A stretch of DNA of 64,000 nucleotides from Nigrospora sphaerica (taxonomy: Eukaryota; Ascomycota; Sordariomycetes; Amphisphaeriales; Apiosporaceae): NCBI GenBank assembly GCA_018287875.1, contig JAGVVL010000017.1, positions 3,472,001 to 3,536,000 of the forward strand, written 5' to 3'. The notes under the pieces were generated by a model, which was given only the letters and a program-made list of their open reading frames with translations, searched no databases and had not been told where the DNA came from. The number at the start of each line of letters is the position of its first letter. Positions within the stretch are counted from its first letter, which is position 1. The position numbers and the translations under genes are program-made. Below, piece by piece: positions 43,913 through 53,979 of this stretch.

Positions 43913-46900
43913 CTATCCTAAGACGACTATATAAGAATCCTCCTAGATAACGGAAAAGCAATATAAGCACCAGATCTAATAAATAAACCGCGGATTAAGA
44001 GACTTTATATATAATAGAGTTCATAGAGCCTTCCTTTACGATAACCATGTATAAGTAATCAACTGCCCCTCTAATCTAAACGCCTAGCCCCTCCCCGAAC
44101 TTAACGATATCTGCCACTTCCACTCTTAAAAGTGAGACTCCTTAGGGTATCCCTGATTAAGGGAATCCACCTTTATAACTCTCGGACTTAAGACTCTTAC
44201 CTAACTTAGAGCACTACCTGTATTTAAAGTTCGACAGTAATAATATCACGGCCTTCCTAGAAGACTGGGAGAGACACACTTAGCGGTTCCGTTTCTCCGA
44301 AACCGATAAGATTGCAAAGCTGATAGCTTACTATATCGGTTAAAGAACACTCTCCTAGATCCATCTAGTAATCAAGGAGTGTACTACCTAGTCGGATTTT
44401 AAGCAGCGCCTCCTTTTTAACTTTAAGATAGGGGACCTCTTACACCAGCTTCTCTTAAGCGCGAAGTTGTCGGAACTCGAATCTAGACTTAAGCTGTCAG
44501 ACTATTAAGAGATATACAACTACCTTGTCGAGCATAAGCAAGTCGCTAATACTTTGAAGGCTACATCCGCAAGATAAGGAGGTGTCATTAAATTAACACG
44601 AGAAAATCTGATTAAACGTTTACACCCGGATATCCAGCACATGCTATTTAAGAAGAACCGGCTTATAGGATATGAAGACACCTTTAAGGACATCTCGGAC
44701 TGGTTAATCAAGGAGCGCATATTTAGTAACACTTTTGATACTGATGCTACTAAAAATACGTGCTACGAAGATAATACTAAATAGGAAGAACCTTATATAA
44801 AGAGAGAGGACTGAAAAAATAACTAAGGACGACACGTATATAGACGTTAAGATAATCGACAATGCAATCGACAAGATAACTAAGAAGTTCGAAAGTCTCG
44901 GGGTTAACCGGATTTAAGCTTTAATCGACGAAAAACTAAAGCAGTTATAGCCGCCTCACTTATAAGATAACTCACAGACCTATCCCTATGTCAGCAACAT
45001 TCAGGTAAAAGAGATGATAGCAGGCGTTATCGATCGAGACTCCTTTTAACGCGGGGCACCTGGATTAGGGTTTTCCTCCTATAGGAGAGGTGGCCGAGGC
45101 GGTAAAGGCTCTTACAACCGCATCCTCCCAGATAACAGCGTCCAGTTGCATAACACGTACGGACCTGGAGACTGCTATACTTATAGTGAGCCTAGCTATA
45201 GGAGCAATCGATGCCCTATATTAGTATACTGCACCGAGTAAGGCTTCCTACACTAGGATGCTGATGCCCAGAGATACCAAGCGGGTAGACGAGGAGAAGG
45301 CCACTGGCTAGATAAGTCGATCTTAGGAGACTGCCTCTACTAAAAGAAACCAGCCATTTGGATATACCTGATAGATATCTTCTTTGATAGACTAGAATAT
45401 ATTAGCAGCAAGTGCACGCTAGGAACAAACTATTTAAGCGAGACCTAATCACTTAAGAGGATATAAACGAATTTGTAGCCTATTATAAAAAGAGGCAAAT
45501 TGTTAATTAAGGACAAGTATAACCAGCTATAATAACTGTTAACTTAGTCGAGACCTGCGAAATATCTTATTAACCAGATATTGACTTCGAATTTATATAC
45601 GTCGGGCACAACTCGGATAGTCGAGAGATCCTGCGTGTTATAGAAAGGCAAGCCGTGCCACCACGAATTGCCTCGATTAAGGAAGTTCCAGATAAAGAAA
45701 CAGTAGCTATTATAGTGAACACGGAAGAAAAGAGAGTAAGATTAGAAGATAGCAGGTACGCCCTAAAGGATGCCACTTAGCTAACAAACAGCTGGGCAAA
45801 AAGAGATAATAACGCGACCACCTTATAACTAAAGAAAAAGCTTAATTAAGATAATGTCGACAAATAGATTAAGCGAATCCTTTAAGAATTTAATAATAAG
45901 AAGTTCATAGTTACTTAGTTAAACCTGATTATAGAAGTCCTTAATTTTAGCCAAGGACTGCTAAAAGTGGCGACAGACGTTATAAATAAATATTAAGGGA
46001 TTGAAGAAATAATCGACATATGTAGGGCTTCTTAAGACCCCGACTGCATTACTATAAGGACTAGTGGAGACCTTAGGAATAGCACTACGATTAAAGGATC
46101 AGTAAAGTTTACTAATAGAGCACACCTAGCTAATGAACTACGATAAGAGTAGAGAACACGGAATATTACGAAGCGCACTAATTAAGACTCCCTATATACC
46201 GTTAACGCGACCGACTTCTTTATAAGACTAGACGAGATCAAAGCAGCGAGACCTTTAAGACGCCTTCCAGTGAGAGTCGGACCCAACAGCGATAAGACTT
46301 TAATACAAGGTCTGCTGGACACCAGAGCCGCGATTAATGTTATCGTGGACACCTACTGTAAGAAGAACAACCTCCCTTTTATGGCATCCAGCATAGTCTT
46401 AAGAGGATGGACGGCAAATTCCGCACCCACCAAGTTAATAAGGACCCTAGCCGACTACCTTTGGATTAAGAGACGTAAGATCCGGACTTCCTTTTAAGTT
46501 GTTAAAGCTAAGAATAGCAGTTATAATATAATTCTCGGCTTACCTTTTATTTACGATAGTCGTGTGGTTATATTTTATAATGTACCCGAGGGCACTCCAT
46601 TAATAGCCCAGCTTATTATAGGCAATACGAAGCTCTATATTCCAGTGATCCCCAATAAGAGGAGCGCTAATTAAGGGAATGCAACTAAAGGCGGGTCCTT
46701 AAAAGGCGCGCTACTAAGGAAGACAGCCAGACTAGTAGCGATTATAAGCTAGTAAAACCGTCTCTCTCGGCTACACGCTATATATTAGCAGAATTAGTTG
46801 TTAACACGATCACAGCTGCAGAATCACCTGATTAAGACCTTCCACAACTAGGAAAAGATAAGACAATTGTTAACAAGATCTCCGATAACGGGCTCCTACT

Positions 46901-46995
46901 CCTGCTTTAGGGGCTAAGAGATAAGTGTATAAGGGATAAGAAGGCTATAGCTAGGAACGAGGAGATGCTCTTACCCCCTCAGCTTAAACACACTT
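43913..46995 (+). pseudogene. Ty3/gypsy family D gag and protease, RIP-decayed
   Basis: After the LTR, a leader is followed by a gag-like frame with many stops (FLEDWERHT near 44250, AKLIAYYIG near 44320, NLIKRLHPDIQHMLFKKN near 44610). Next is an aspartic-protease-like segment open from 46270 to 46497, where the active-site triad is altered (GLLDTRAAINVIVD, LDTR instead of LDTG). The frame leads to the start of pol (LLPPQLKHTL) and stops at the chromovirus 3' LTR at 46996. The continuation is at 21969 reading leftward. It is the 5' half of the element whose pol lies at 18833-21969. Confidence 0.75.
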
Positions 46996-47208
46996 TATCA
47001 CGGTTTAAGGAACGAAGAATCTGTTGATGACCCAAGGGTTCTATTAAGATGCGAAAACTACAGGTGAAGAGGAAAAGAAGAGGAACAGGCTCCTCTCAGT
47101 CACTGTTTGGCAGGAATATATCCAGCCAGCGGCGGTATATACCGCCAGGCAGCGGTAAGTCGTCTATGCGTTGCCATGCCCTTATACCTATGTACCCATG
47201 CCGTAACA
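46996..47208 (-). repeat. 3' LTR of chromovirus copy C
   Basis: 213 bp. It starts TATCACGG where other copies have TGTCACGG, a RIP-type G-to-A change. A polypurine tract follows at 47209 (complement). Confidence 0.9.
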
Positions 47209-47540
47209 TTACCCCCCCTTAAGAAATGAAACTTGTCTGCAAGTTTCGGTCACTTCTTCTGGGCAATTCTCTTTCTCGTTCGGTTCGTCGAAGCCGGAGA
47301 GTTGTCGTCAGCGTAAGGTGGGTCGATCTTATCGTCAGCTGCGGCGTCAAGCTATGAAGCCAGTCGCTTCGGCGGTCCTGCGTTATCTGGATACTCCTCG
47401 TGGTATTTCTAGAGAAGTGTGGGGCTGTTCTTAAATAAAGCCGCATCGTACTACGTTGTGTCCGGGTCCCAACCTTTCCAGCGCACCTGGTATTGAAGTT
47501 TCCCATAGTGCAGTCGAGAGGACAGAACTCGGTCTACCTC

Positions 47541-47723
47541 TGATATGGCGAAGACTGGGGTGAAGGGAAAGATCATGTATTCCGTCCGCCGGCCACGAAG
47601 TGGCTGTCAGGGCAGGAAACTATCTATGGTGCGATATCCCAACTAGGTAGGTGGGGTAGCAGGACCCCTCCTTGACAAGGATACCGCACCTTATTGCTGT
47701 TTACCTACCCCCGCCACGTATCA
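47541..47723 (+). mobile_element. 183-bp solo LTR-like insertion in chromovirus C
   Basis: Copy B reads GGTCTACCTCCCATTC without a break near 36440. Here 183 bp are inserted, flanked by ACCTC on both sides (47536-47540 and 47724-47728). The insert begins TGATATGGCG and ends CGCCACGTATCA, so it has TG...CA ends with imperfect inverted termini. Size and 5-bp duplication fit a solo LTR of an element not otherwise present in the window. No coding capacity. Confidence 0.8.
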
Positions 47724-50092
47724 ACCTCCCATTCTTCGTCCAACGAAGGATCCATGATTTCGCCCTCCGGATTCTCGGCCTGTTGTCCCGGGAGAGGGTC
47801 GTCTTGAAATCGCCGAAGGTAATCAGCGTGAAACACGGTTGTGCCCTTCCAGTCTGGCGGCGTGTCGAGTTCGTAGGAGTGTCCTCTTATCCCCTTGATA
47901 GTGTAACATTGCTGCGTTAAGGGAAACGTCAGGGCGTCGCCAGGTTAGTCCGTCGTTTATATCCGCTTAAGGATAACCACCCTATCCCCGACCTTGAAGT
48001 CTGGCTTACGTCGCGACTTATTAGCCTAGTTATATATACGGCGTTAGGATAAGGTAGCCTATTATTATGCCGCTTCTGTGTATTAGTAGAGTGTCTTCAT
48101 AATCTTTTATATATCTTATTATCCGAGACGCTCTATTATCGGAAGCTTGCTAATATCTTAGGTTTAGTCAGCTTTAGAATATAGCAGCGGTATAAGGAAA
48201 CCACGCTCCACTTTATAAGGAGACAGTCCTATCGAATCCTAAGGCAGGCTAGCCTAGACAGCGTCTAAAGCTGGAATCACTGACGACCAGTTGTCTTGGA
48301 AGTGTGATAAGTAAGGCAGAATCCGTTGCTAGATAGCCTGGTTTATACGCTCCACTTGCCCTTGTGACTGGGAGTGGCCGGAGGATCCCAGTTTCCAGGT
48401 GATGCCCAGCAGCTTGGAGACTTTATCGGTGAAGTGGGAGACGAATTGGGGTCCATAGTCGCTCCCAATCTGCTATAGTAGTCTAAAGACGCAATATAGA
48501 CTATAATAGTATATCTTAGCAATGTCTTTAGCTGTCACTAATTGGGTGCAGGGAACGCACTAACTCCTCTTACTTAATAAGTAAACTATAACGAAGAGGT
48601 TATCAAACCCCTTTCGATCTTTAAGCATGGTCTTAAAGTCCATTTAAATTGACTACTATAAGCGAAGCGGTATCGGAAGGGGATAAAGAAATCCTGGCGT
48701 CTTATCTTAGGGGACTTTAAATAATCGGCACACTCGACAGTTGGCTACGAAACGGTTAACATCTTTGGATAATCCTAGCCACCAGTACTAGCTCTGCACT
48801 AGCTTATAGAGCTTGTTGCGTCCCAGGTGTGCTGATGTTAAGCGCGAATAGAAGTCTTCTAAGATGTGCGTCCTCAGATTGTCTTATTTGGGGACCACCA
48901 GCTTACCCTCCCTTAGGAGAGTTCCGTTATAGAGGGTCTAGGTAATGCCGTCAGCCGGCTCCAACGTGGTCTTGTCCCGAAACGGCTAGAGAAGGGGGTC
49001 GGTGCGGTTGAGTTCGACGGCCCGATGTACCAGCATTGACCCAGAGAGTGGTGGCGGTGGCAGGTCGTCCTCTAAGAGGGCCACCTCACTTAAGGGTTCC
49101 ACCATGGAAAGCGCTGGTATGTATCCGTGTTCGCCCTCCTGGAAGATAGCTAGGTGTCGCATCGCCTCGGTTTTCTCTTTCTGTGTTTTCAGGTCTTCCG
49201 TTTTCCGTGATAAAGCGTCGGCTGCAGTATTCTGCGTTCCTGGGCGGTACTTTAGCAGGCAGTGGTATTCGGTAAGGAGCTCCGCCTAGTTCGCTTATTG
49301 TAAGTTAAGATAACGTTTCTGGTTAAAGTATTCCAGCGCGCTGTGGTCCGTTATAATCGTGAACTGTGGGCGCTAAAGTCCCACGAGCTCAGCGTGCCAA
49401 TGCTTAAGGGCTTAGACTATAGCCAACAGTTCTTTATTATGGATGCTGTAATTAAGCTCCGAACCTTGAAGGGTCTCTAAGTAAAAGGCGACGGGGTGCC
49501 AGTTATTAGAAGCGTCATCCTTCTTTTATAATAGGACTCCGGTAATCACTCTATCGGAAGCATCTGTCTTTAATCGTATATCGTTCTCGTAGCCGAAATA
49601 TACGAGGACTAGGGCTTCCAGCAGTCGTCGTTTTAAGGTATCGAAAGCTTCCTGGCACTCCTCTGTTTACTGGAACGTCGGTAAACCTTGCTTCGTTAGG
49701 TTAGTGAGCGGTCGAGTGATCCGCCTATACTCGCGAACGAACTTGCGATAGAAATTGTAGAAGCCGAGAAATGATTGCACTCCTTTAATAGACGTCGGGG
49801 GTGCCCAGTCGCGGACGACGGACGTCTTAGTAGGATCCACGGCCACTCCTTCTGTAGAGATGATGAAGCTTAAGAACTTCGTTTCCCGAATACAAAAATT
49901 CGCACTTGTCGGTGTCGGCTTACAGTCCGGCCTCTCGGAGGCGCTGCAGGACCCTCCTCATATAGTCCTCGTGTTCTTTAACTGAATCCGAAAAAATAAC
50001 GATATTGTCTAAGTATACCGGGTAGAAATTATTTAGATAGTCTATTAAGGTGTCATTTATAAAGCGCTGAAAAGTCGCGGGTCCGTTCGTTA

Positions 50093-51952
50093 AGTTAGAG
50101 GACCCCCATTTGGCCCCCCCCCACATTTGGCCCCCCTTAGCTTAATCGTACGAAAATCAACCTTGCTACTTCAACCGACTACATATTCCTAATTCATAAC
50201 AACCAGGATACAAAAACCAGCCTCACTTAGGCTTTCGCTATCGCTCTCTTAATCTAGACCACTTTCAGCCTCGCCGACCGCCAATTGAGCTCGGTAGATA
50301 TCTTCGATGTTCGCGAACTTCGAATTAGGGCTCAAATCCACCTTCTTCCTCTTCCTTAGTTTCATAGTCTCAATCCTAGCTTCGAGAGCTTGAATTTGCC
50401 TTTGCGCAGTAGCTAATTGGACATTCTTCTTATTAAAGGCCTTTTGGATCTTCCGGAAGAGTAACCGTTGTGTGGTTGAGTGTTCCGCTAGCTGGTTCGA
50501 AAGTTGTACTTGATCTTTAAAGTCTGACGTCTTCTTTGGAGTCGACCAAACCACTGTAGAAGTATGGGATCTCTTTGGGGGTGTTAAGAAGGCTCTGTTC
50601 GAGTAGGATTGCTTTGATTTTGTTGTATCGGGTGTTGTTTAGTGTGTATTTTAAACCAGATTCCAGCTTAGAAGCGGTTTGGCCATACTCACTGGCCAAA
50701 GACCGGCTGCTTTCCACCTATTCCGGATATTCTGACTAGTAAGCCCGGCTAAACGAGCCTTCTGATAGCAGGTAAGGAAATTTCGCTTGCCAACTACCGT
50801 TGAGTCCGTTAATTAAGTTAGAAATCCGAGCTCTTTCCGGTACGCCGATTTTAAAGAACTGAAAACGGCTAAATTGAGAGGTTGAAGAACGTGAGAGGTA
50901 TGAAGAGGCAAGAAAAGAAGATATATCCTATACGAGAAGCATTGGAACATAAAATCAGTGGTTGTGTGGCTGCCATGGCCGTCCATAACGAGTAGGCGGT
51001 GCTCGGAAGGGTCCTCGGGGGCGGTATTCGGGATAAAGACTTTCTCGAGCCACTCGAGCGCTGTTTAGTCTGTAATCCATCCGTTTTCAGTTGCAGTAAA
51101 CTGCCAGCCTCCGAAATGGCTTAAATCGAGTGGAAACCATTGCTGTTGAACTATCTTGCCCTTAAAAATGACCAAGGGGGGAAGGGCATGGCCTTAAGCG
51201 GAGATGCATTCAACGAAGGAGGTCTAAGCACGAGAACCAGGCTGTTTCTTTCGGACTGAGCGTTTTTCTGAACCTCCAAGTACTAGACCGTTCGATCCAG
51301 CACCTTCTAGGAGTCCTGCTTTATCTATGTTGTAGCGGTTAGCCGGCTTTACCTTCTGGATCTCCGGTAGCTGAAGATATCGGAACCATGAGCGAATTAC
51401 CTCGACTGAGGCGCTATTAACACGCTGCGAGTCGATAGACCGGCTCTTCTGGACCTGTATAGCTGGGTTCCTGCGTAAGAAGGCCTGCAGCCACCTCTTT
51501 CCGAGTGGCTCGCTGTCGCCTTAAGCCCGGAGGATACATTCGGCGAACTCCTTAACTTAGGCGTGTGAAGGCGGAAGCCTTAGGGCAGCTTAGGTTAGGA
51601 TCCAAGTTGTAAGTAGCTCTTCCTGGACTGGTCTAAGCCTCTGCTGGTATGCGAAGGCTTCTGACCTGCGTTGATGCCCTTTAATTCGGTTCCGAAGTGT
51701 CGACCTTGGTATCCCATATTCTTAAGCGGATTAATAGATTGAAGCTCCACTAGCAACGGCATCGAGAGCACCTTGTAGATCTTGTTCGTTATATGGCTTC
51801 ATCTTTATTTATTATACTTCTAAATTAAATTATAGCTAATTCGAATTAAAATTGGCGAAGAAATAGAAGATATTAATTCGGGTGGCTGGGATGGCGGTGA
51901 ATATTTTGGGGGGGCCAAATGTGGGGGGGGGCCAAATGGGGGTCCTCGAACT
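50093..51952 (-). mobile_element. Fot/pogo-like DNA transposon, copy 4 (right inversion breakpoint)
   Basis: 1860 bp with TA at 50091-50092 and 51953-51954. It is the near-identical, oppositely oriented partner of copy 2. The left flank is chromovirus pol (C); the right flank is the P450 3' half. Its ends have the same asymmetry as copy 2 (AGTTCGAGG at the transposase 5' end, AGTTAGAGG at the 3' end). Confidence 0.93.
50189..51802 (-). pseudogene. Fot-like transposase, copy 4
   Basis: Reads MKPYNEQDL from 51802 to a TAG at 50189. Open segments (50717-50517 and 50554-50249) are almost identical to copy 2, with one Pro-to-Leu change and one extra nonsense codon near the C-terminus. It has several TAA/TAG stops and the same LQPLNLAVF replacement of the third catalytic Asp. 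Inactive. Confidence 0.9.
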
Positions 51953-51954
51953 TA

Positions 51955-52932
51955 ATGGGCGACTTATGTTTCGCAGAGCCCTTTGGGTGTCTGGATAGGG
52001 CCACCAATACTGAGTGGTCTACCTCAGTTATTAACGTGTTCGTGGCCGCGACTTGGACGCAAGCGATCCGCAGGCCGTCCGGAACCGGCACCTGGCTTGA
52101 ATCCCTGACGACGCGACTTCTTGTGCCTGCAAAGGCCTCCGAATGAAGAAGGACATATCTCCGAAACTCCCATGAGAGAACACTTCGCCGGCTCGCGTGC
52201 TCGGAGCATAACTACCTCGACTTTATGTACCACATCCTGAACAGCGAGTCCAAGAGCTCGCTGAGCCATAACGAAATCATACTCAACGTAGCCTTATTCA
52301 TCATTGCAGGTACCGACACGACCGCAACGGCTCTTTCTGGTTGGACCTACTTTGTCTGTACGCATACAGATGTGTACAGGCGTTTGGTGGAAGAGGTGAG
52401 GGGCAACATGGTTACAGAGGATGACATTCGATGGGAAAATATTCGGAATCTTCATTACCTTGACGCCACGGTCCATGAGGCTCTCTGGTTGTTCCCACCC
52501 TCGACCGCAAGTCAGCAGCGCGTCGTCCCGCAGGGCGGAGCGACCGTTGATGGCTACTTTGTCCCCGCCGGCACGACAGTCGCCGTTCCGCCCTGGGTAT
52601 TGACGCATTCCGCGATGCATTTCCACGAGCCTGAGGCTTTCAGACCAGAGAGATGGCTTGGCACGGATGTAAGATACTCTAAGGACCATCACAACGCTTC
52701 TCTGCCGTTCGGGACCGGCCCTCGCATCTGCATCGGGAGGAATCTGGCCAACATGGAGATGAAACTGATCACCGTGAAAATGCTGTGGAACTACGACATC
52801 GAGTTAGACAACAAGAGTCACGCGAAAGAAAACTTGGCATGGGGCTCGGACGGCAAGATGGAACGCATGAAAATTTTCCACTCCATGGAGAAGCCGGACC
52901 TTTGGGTGAAGTTAACGAGGGCACATCGATGA
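51955..52932 (+). pseudogene. cytochrome P450, 3' half, cut by inversion
   Basis: Starts directly at the transposon target with MGDLCFAEPFGCLD and continues in one frame to 52932. It contains the oxygen-binding I-helix (AGTDTTATA, near 52310), the PERF-like FRPERWLG (52640) and the heme loop FGTGPRICIG (52707-52736, Cys ligand). Two faults are internal. TGA at 52144-52146 falls where similar P450s have Trp. The invariant ExxR reads HEALW, Arg to Trp at 52485-52487. With the other half (26885-27636) it would have been a microsomal heme monooxygenase, probably of specialised metabolism. It cannot be functional now. Confidence 0.9.
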
Positions 52933-53979
52933 GACATTCTGTATTCGAAATACTAGACTTGGCAAATCGCGGGAGGCTGGTCTTAATGAGTGCACGACTG
53001 GCGGAAGAGGTGGCGTTGCTCTCTCGGTTCGGGCCAATCTCGCAATGTTCTAAGCGCCTGCCGGCTGTCTAGAAGCTTCGTGAATTGCCTTCTTCATTTG
53101 TCGCACTTCAGGGGACGTGAGGAACGAGGTTCTGGTTGTTCTATTAGGAAAAAAACAAAGGAAAACTATCTGAGGATCCAGACGTAGATATAGTAGCTCC
53201 GTAGCCTGCCTGACAGGCTAGTTTCTTGAGCTTACATAAAGTCACGTGCCCTGGTAGGCTTGTTAGTGACAATAGGCTCGTCTCGCGACATCATTTCTAA
53301 GCATGCCTGCCAGATGGCGCGCCAGACTATGTCTGTTTGGTTAGAGAGCCATGCGCGTTGGGCCCCCCGTTCATTTTCTACGGCTTTCTTAATGTCATCG
53401 TTCAACTAAACGTTGGTTCGCCTGCCCGGGCGATGTGAAGGCGTAACCAGGCCGTCGGTCGGATGAGCTCACGGGTTAGCACCTCCGTGTACTTGCCGAT
53501 AGCCTCAAGAGTCCCTAGCGGCCCGAGATATAGCGGGTGTGCCGCTTCCGCTTTGCCTTGGTCGAAATCGGCCGGATAGAGTGGCTAAGGCCTGCGACCA
53601 AGCCCACAAACTGTCCAGGATGTCAAAATCTGCGCTTCAGACTGGTCGCTGACGATAATACCAGCTTCTGGACTACCTCCTTGCGTTGATTCAGGCTTTT
53701 TCTCCTTAGGAGTCTCAGTATTAGACCTTACGTTGTCACAAATTCGGAGGCACTCTTTAGTGACGACTTTCTTATCCTGCAGCTCTGTGCCGGCTTTTCT
53801 ACTTCCTCTCATCGTCAGAAGTAACATAAGCCGAATTTTCATCAACACGTTGGAGATGAAGTCCCACGCTGTATTTCGTGTCCTGAACCATCTCTTTGCA
53901 GTCTTCGAAGGTTTTGCTGGTTGTGTTCAGTAGTTTTCTTACGATGGTGAGAGCCCCTTTATTGTGGTCTTATTCTAAA
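52933..53979. other. unassigned region, possible decayed repeat
   Basis: About 1 kb without a supported gene. On the minus strand near 53410-53280, KKAVENERGAQRAWLSNQTD and VWRAIWQACLEMM can be read, and 53585-53848 is open with a charged composition. These may be parts of an old retroelement protein, but I could not assign them. A short palindrome (GCCTGCCTGACAGGCT) lies near 53204. Confidence 0.35.

Larger units (their letters stand above)
46996..50092 (-). mobile_element. chromovirus copy C: 3' half (RT end, RNase H, integrase, 3' LTR)
   Basis: The minus-strand continuation of copy A: it starts at the TA (50091-50092) with NGPATFQRFINDTLIDYL and proceeds through RNase H and integrase to the 3' LTR. 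The outer flank is AAGTG in complement (46991-46995), equal to the left flank of copy A. A plus C, minus the 188 bp added by a solo LTR and its duplication, is about 5.96 kb, against about 6.0 kb for intact copy B. The ORFs are RIP-damaged. Confidence 0.9.

Noticed and set aside
47209..47506. Minus-strand 95-codon ORF in chromovirus C
   Set aside because: It overlaps the decayed chromodomain-bearing end of pol in another frame and has no support of its own.
26885..52932. Two separate short P450 genes on opposite strands
   Set aside because: Each half stops precisely at a transposon TA target, and the halves complement each other without overlap or gap, codon by codon, so they are one split gene.
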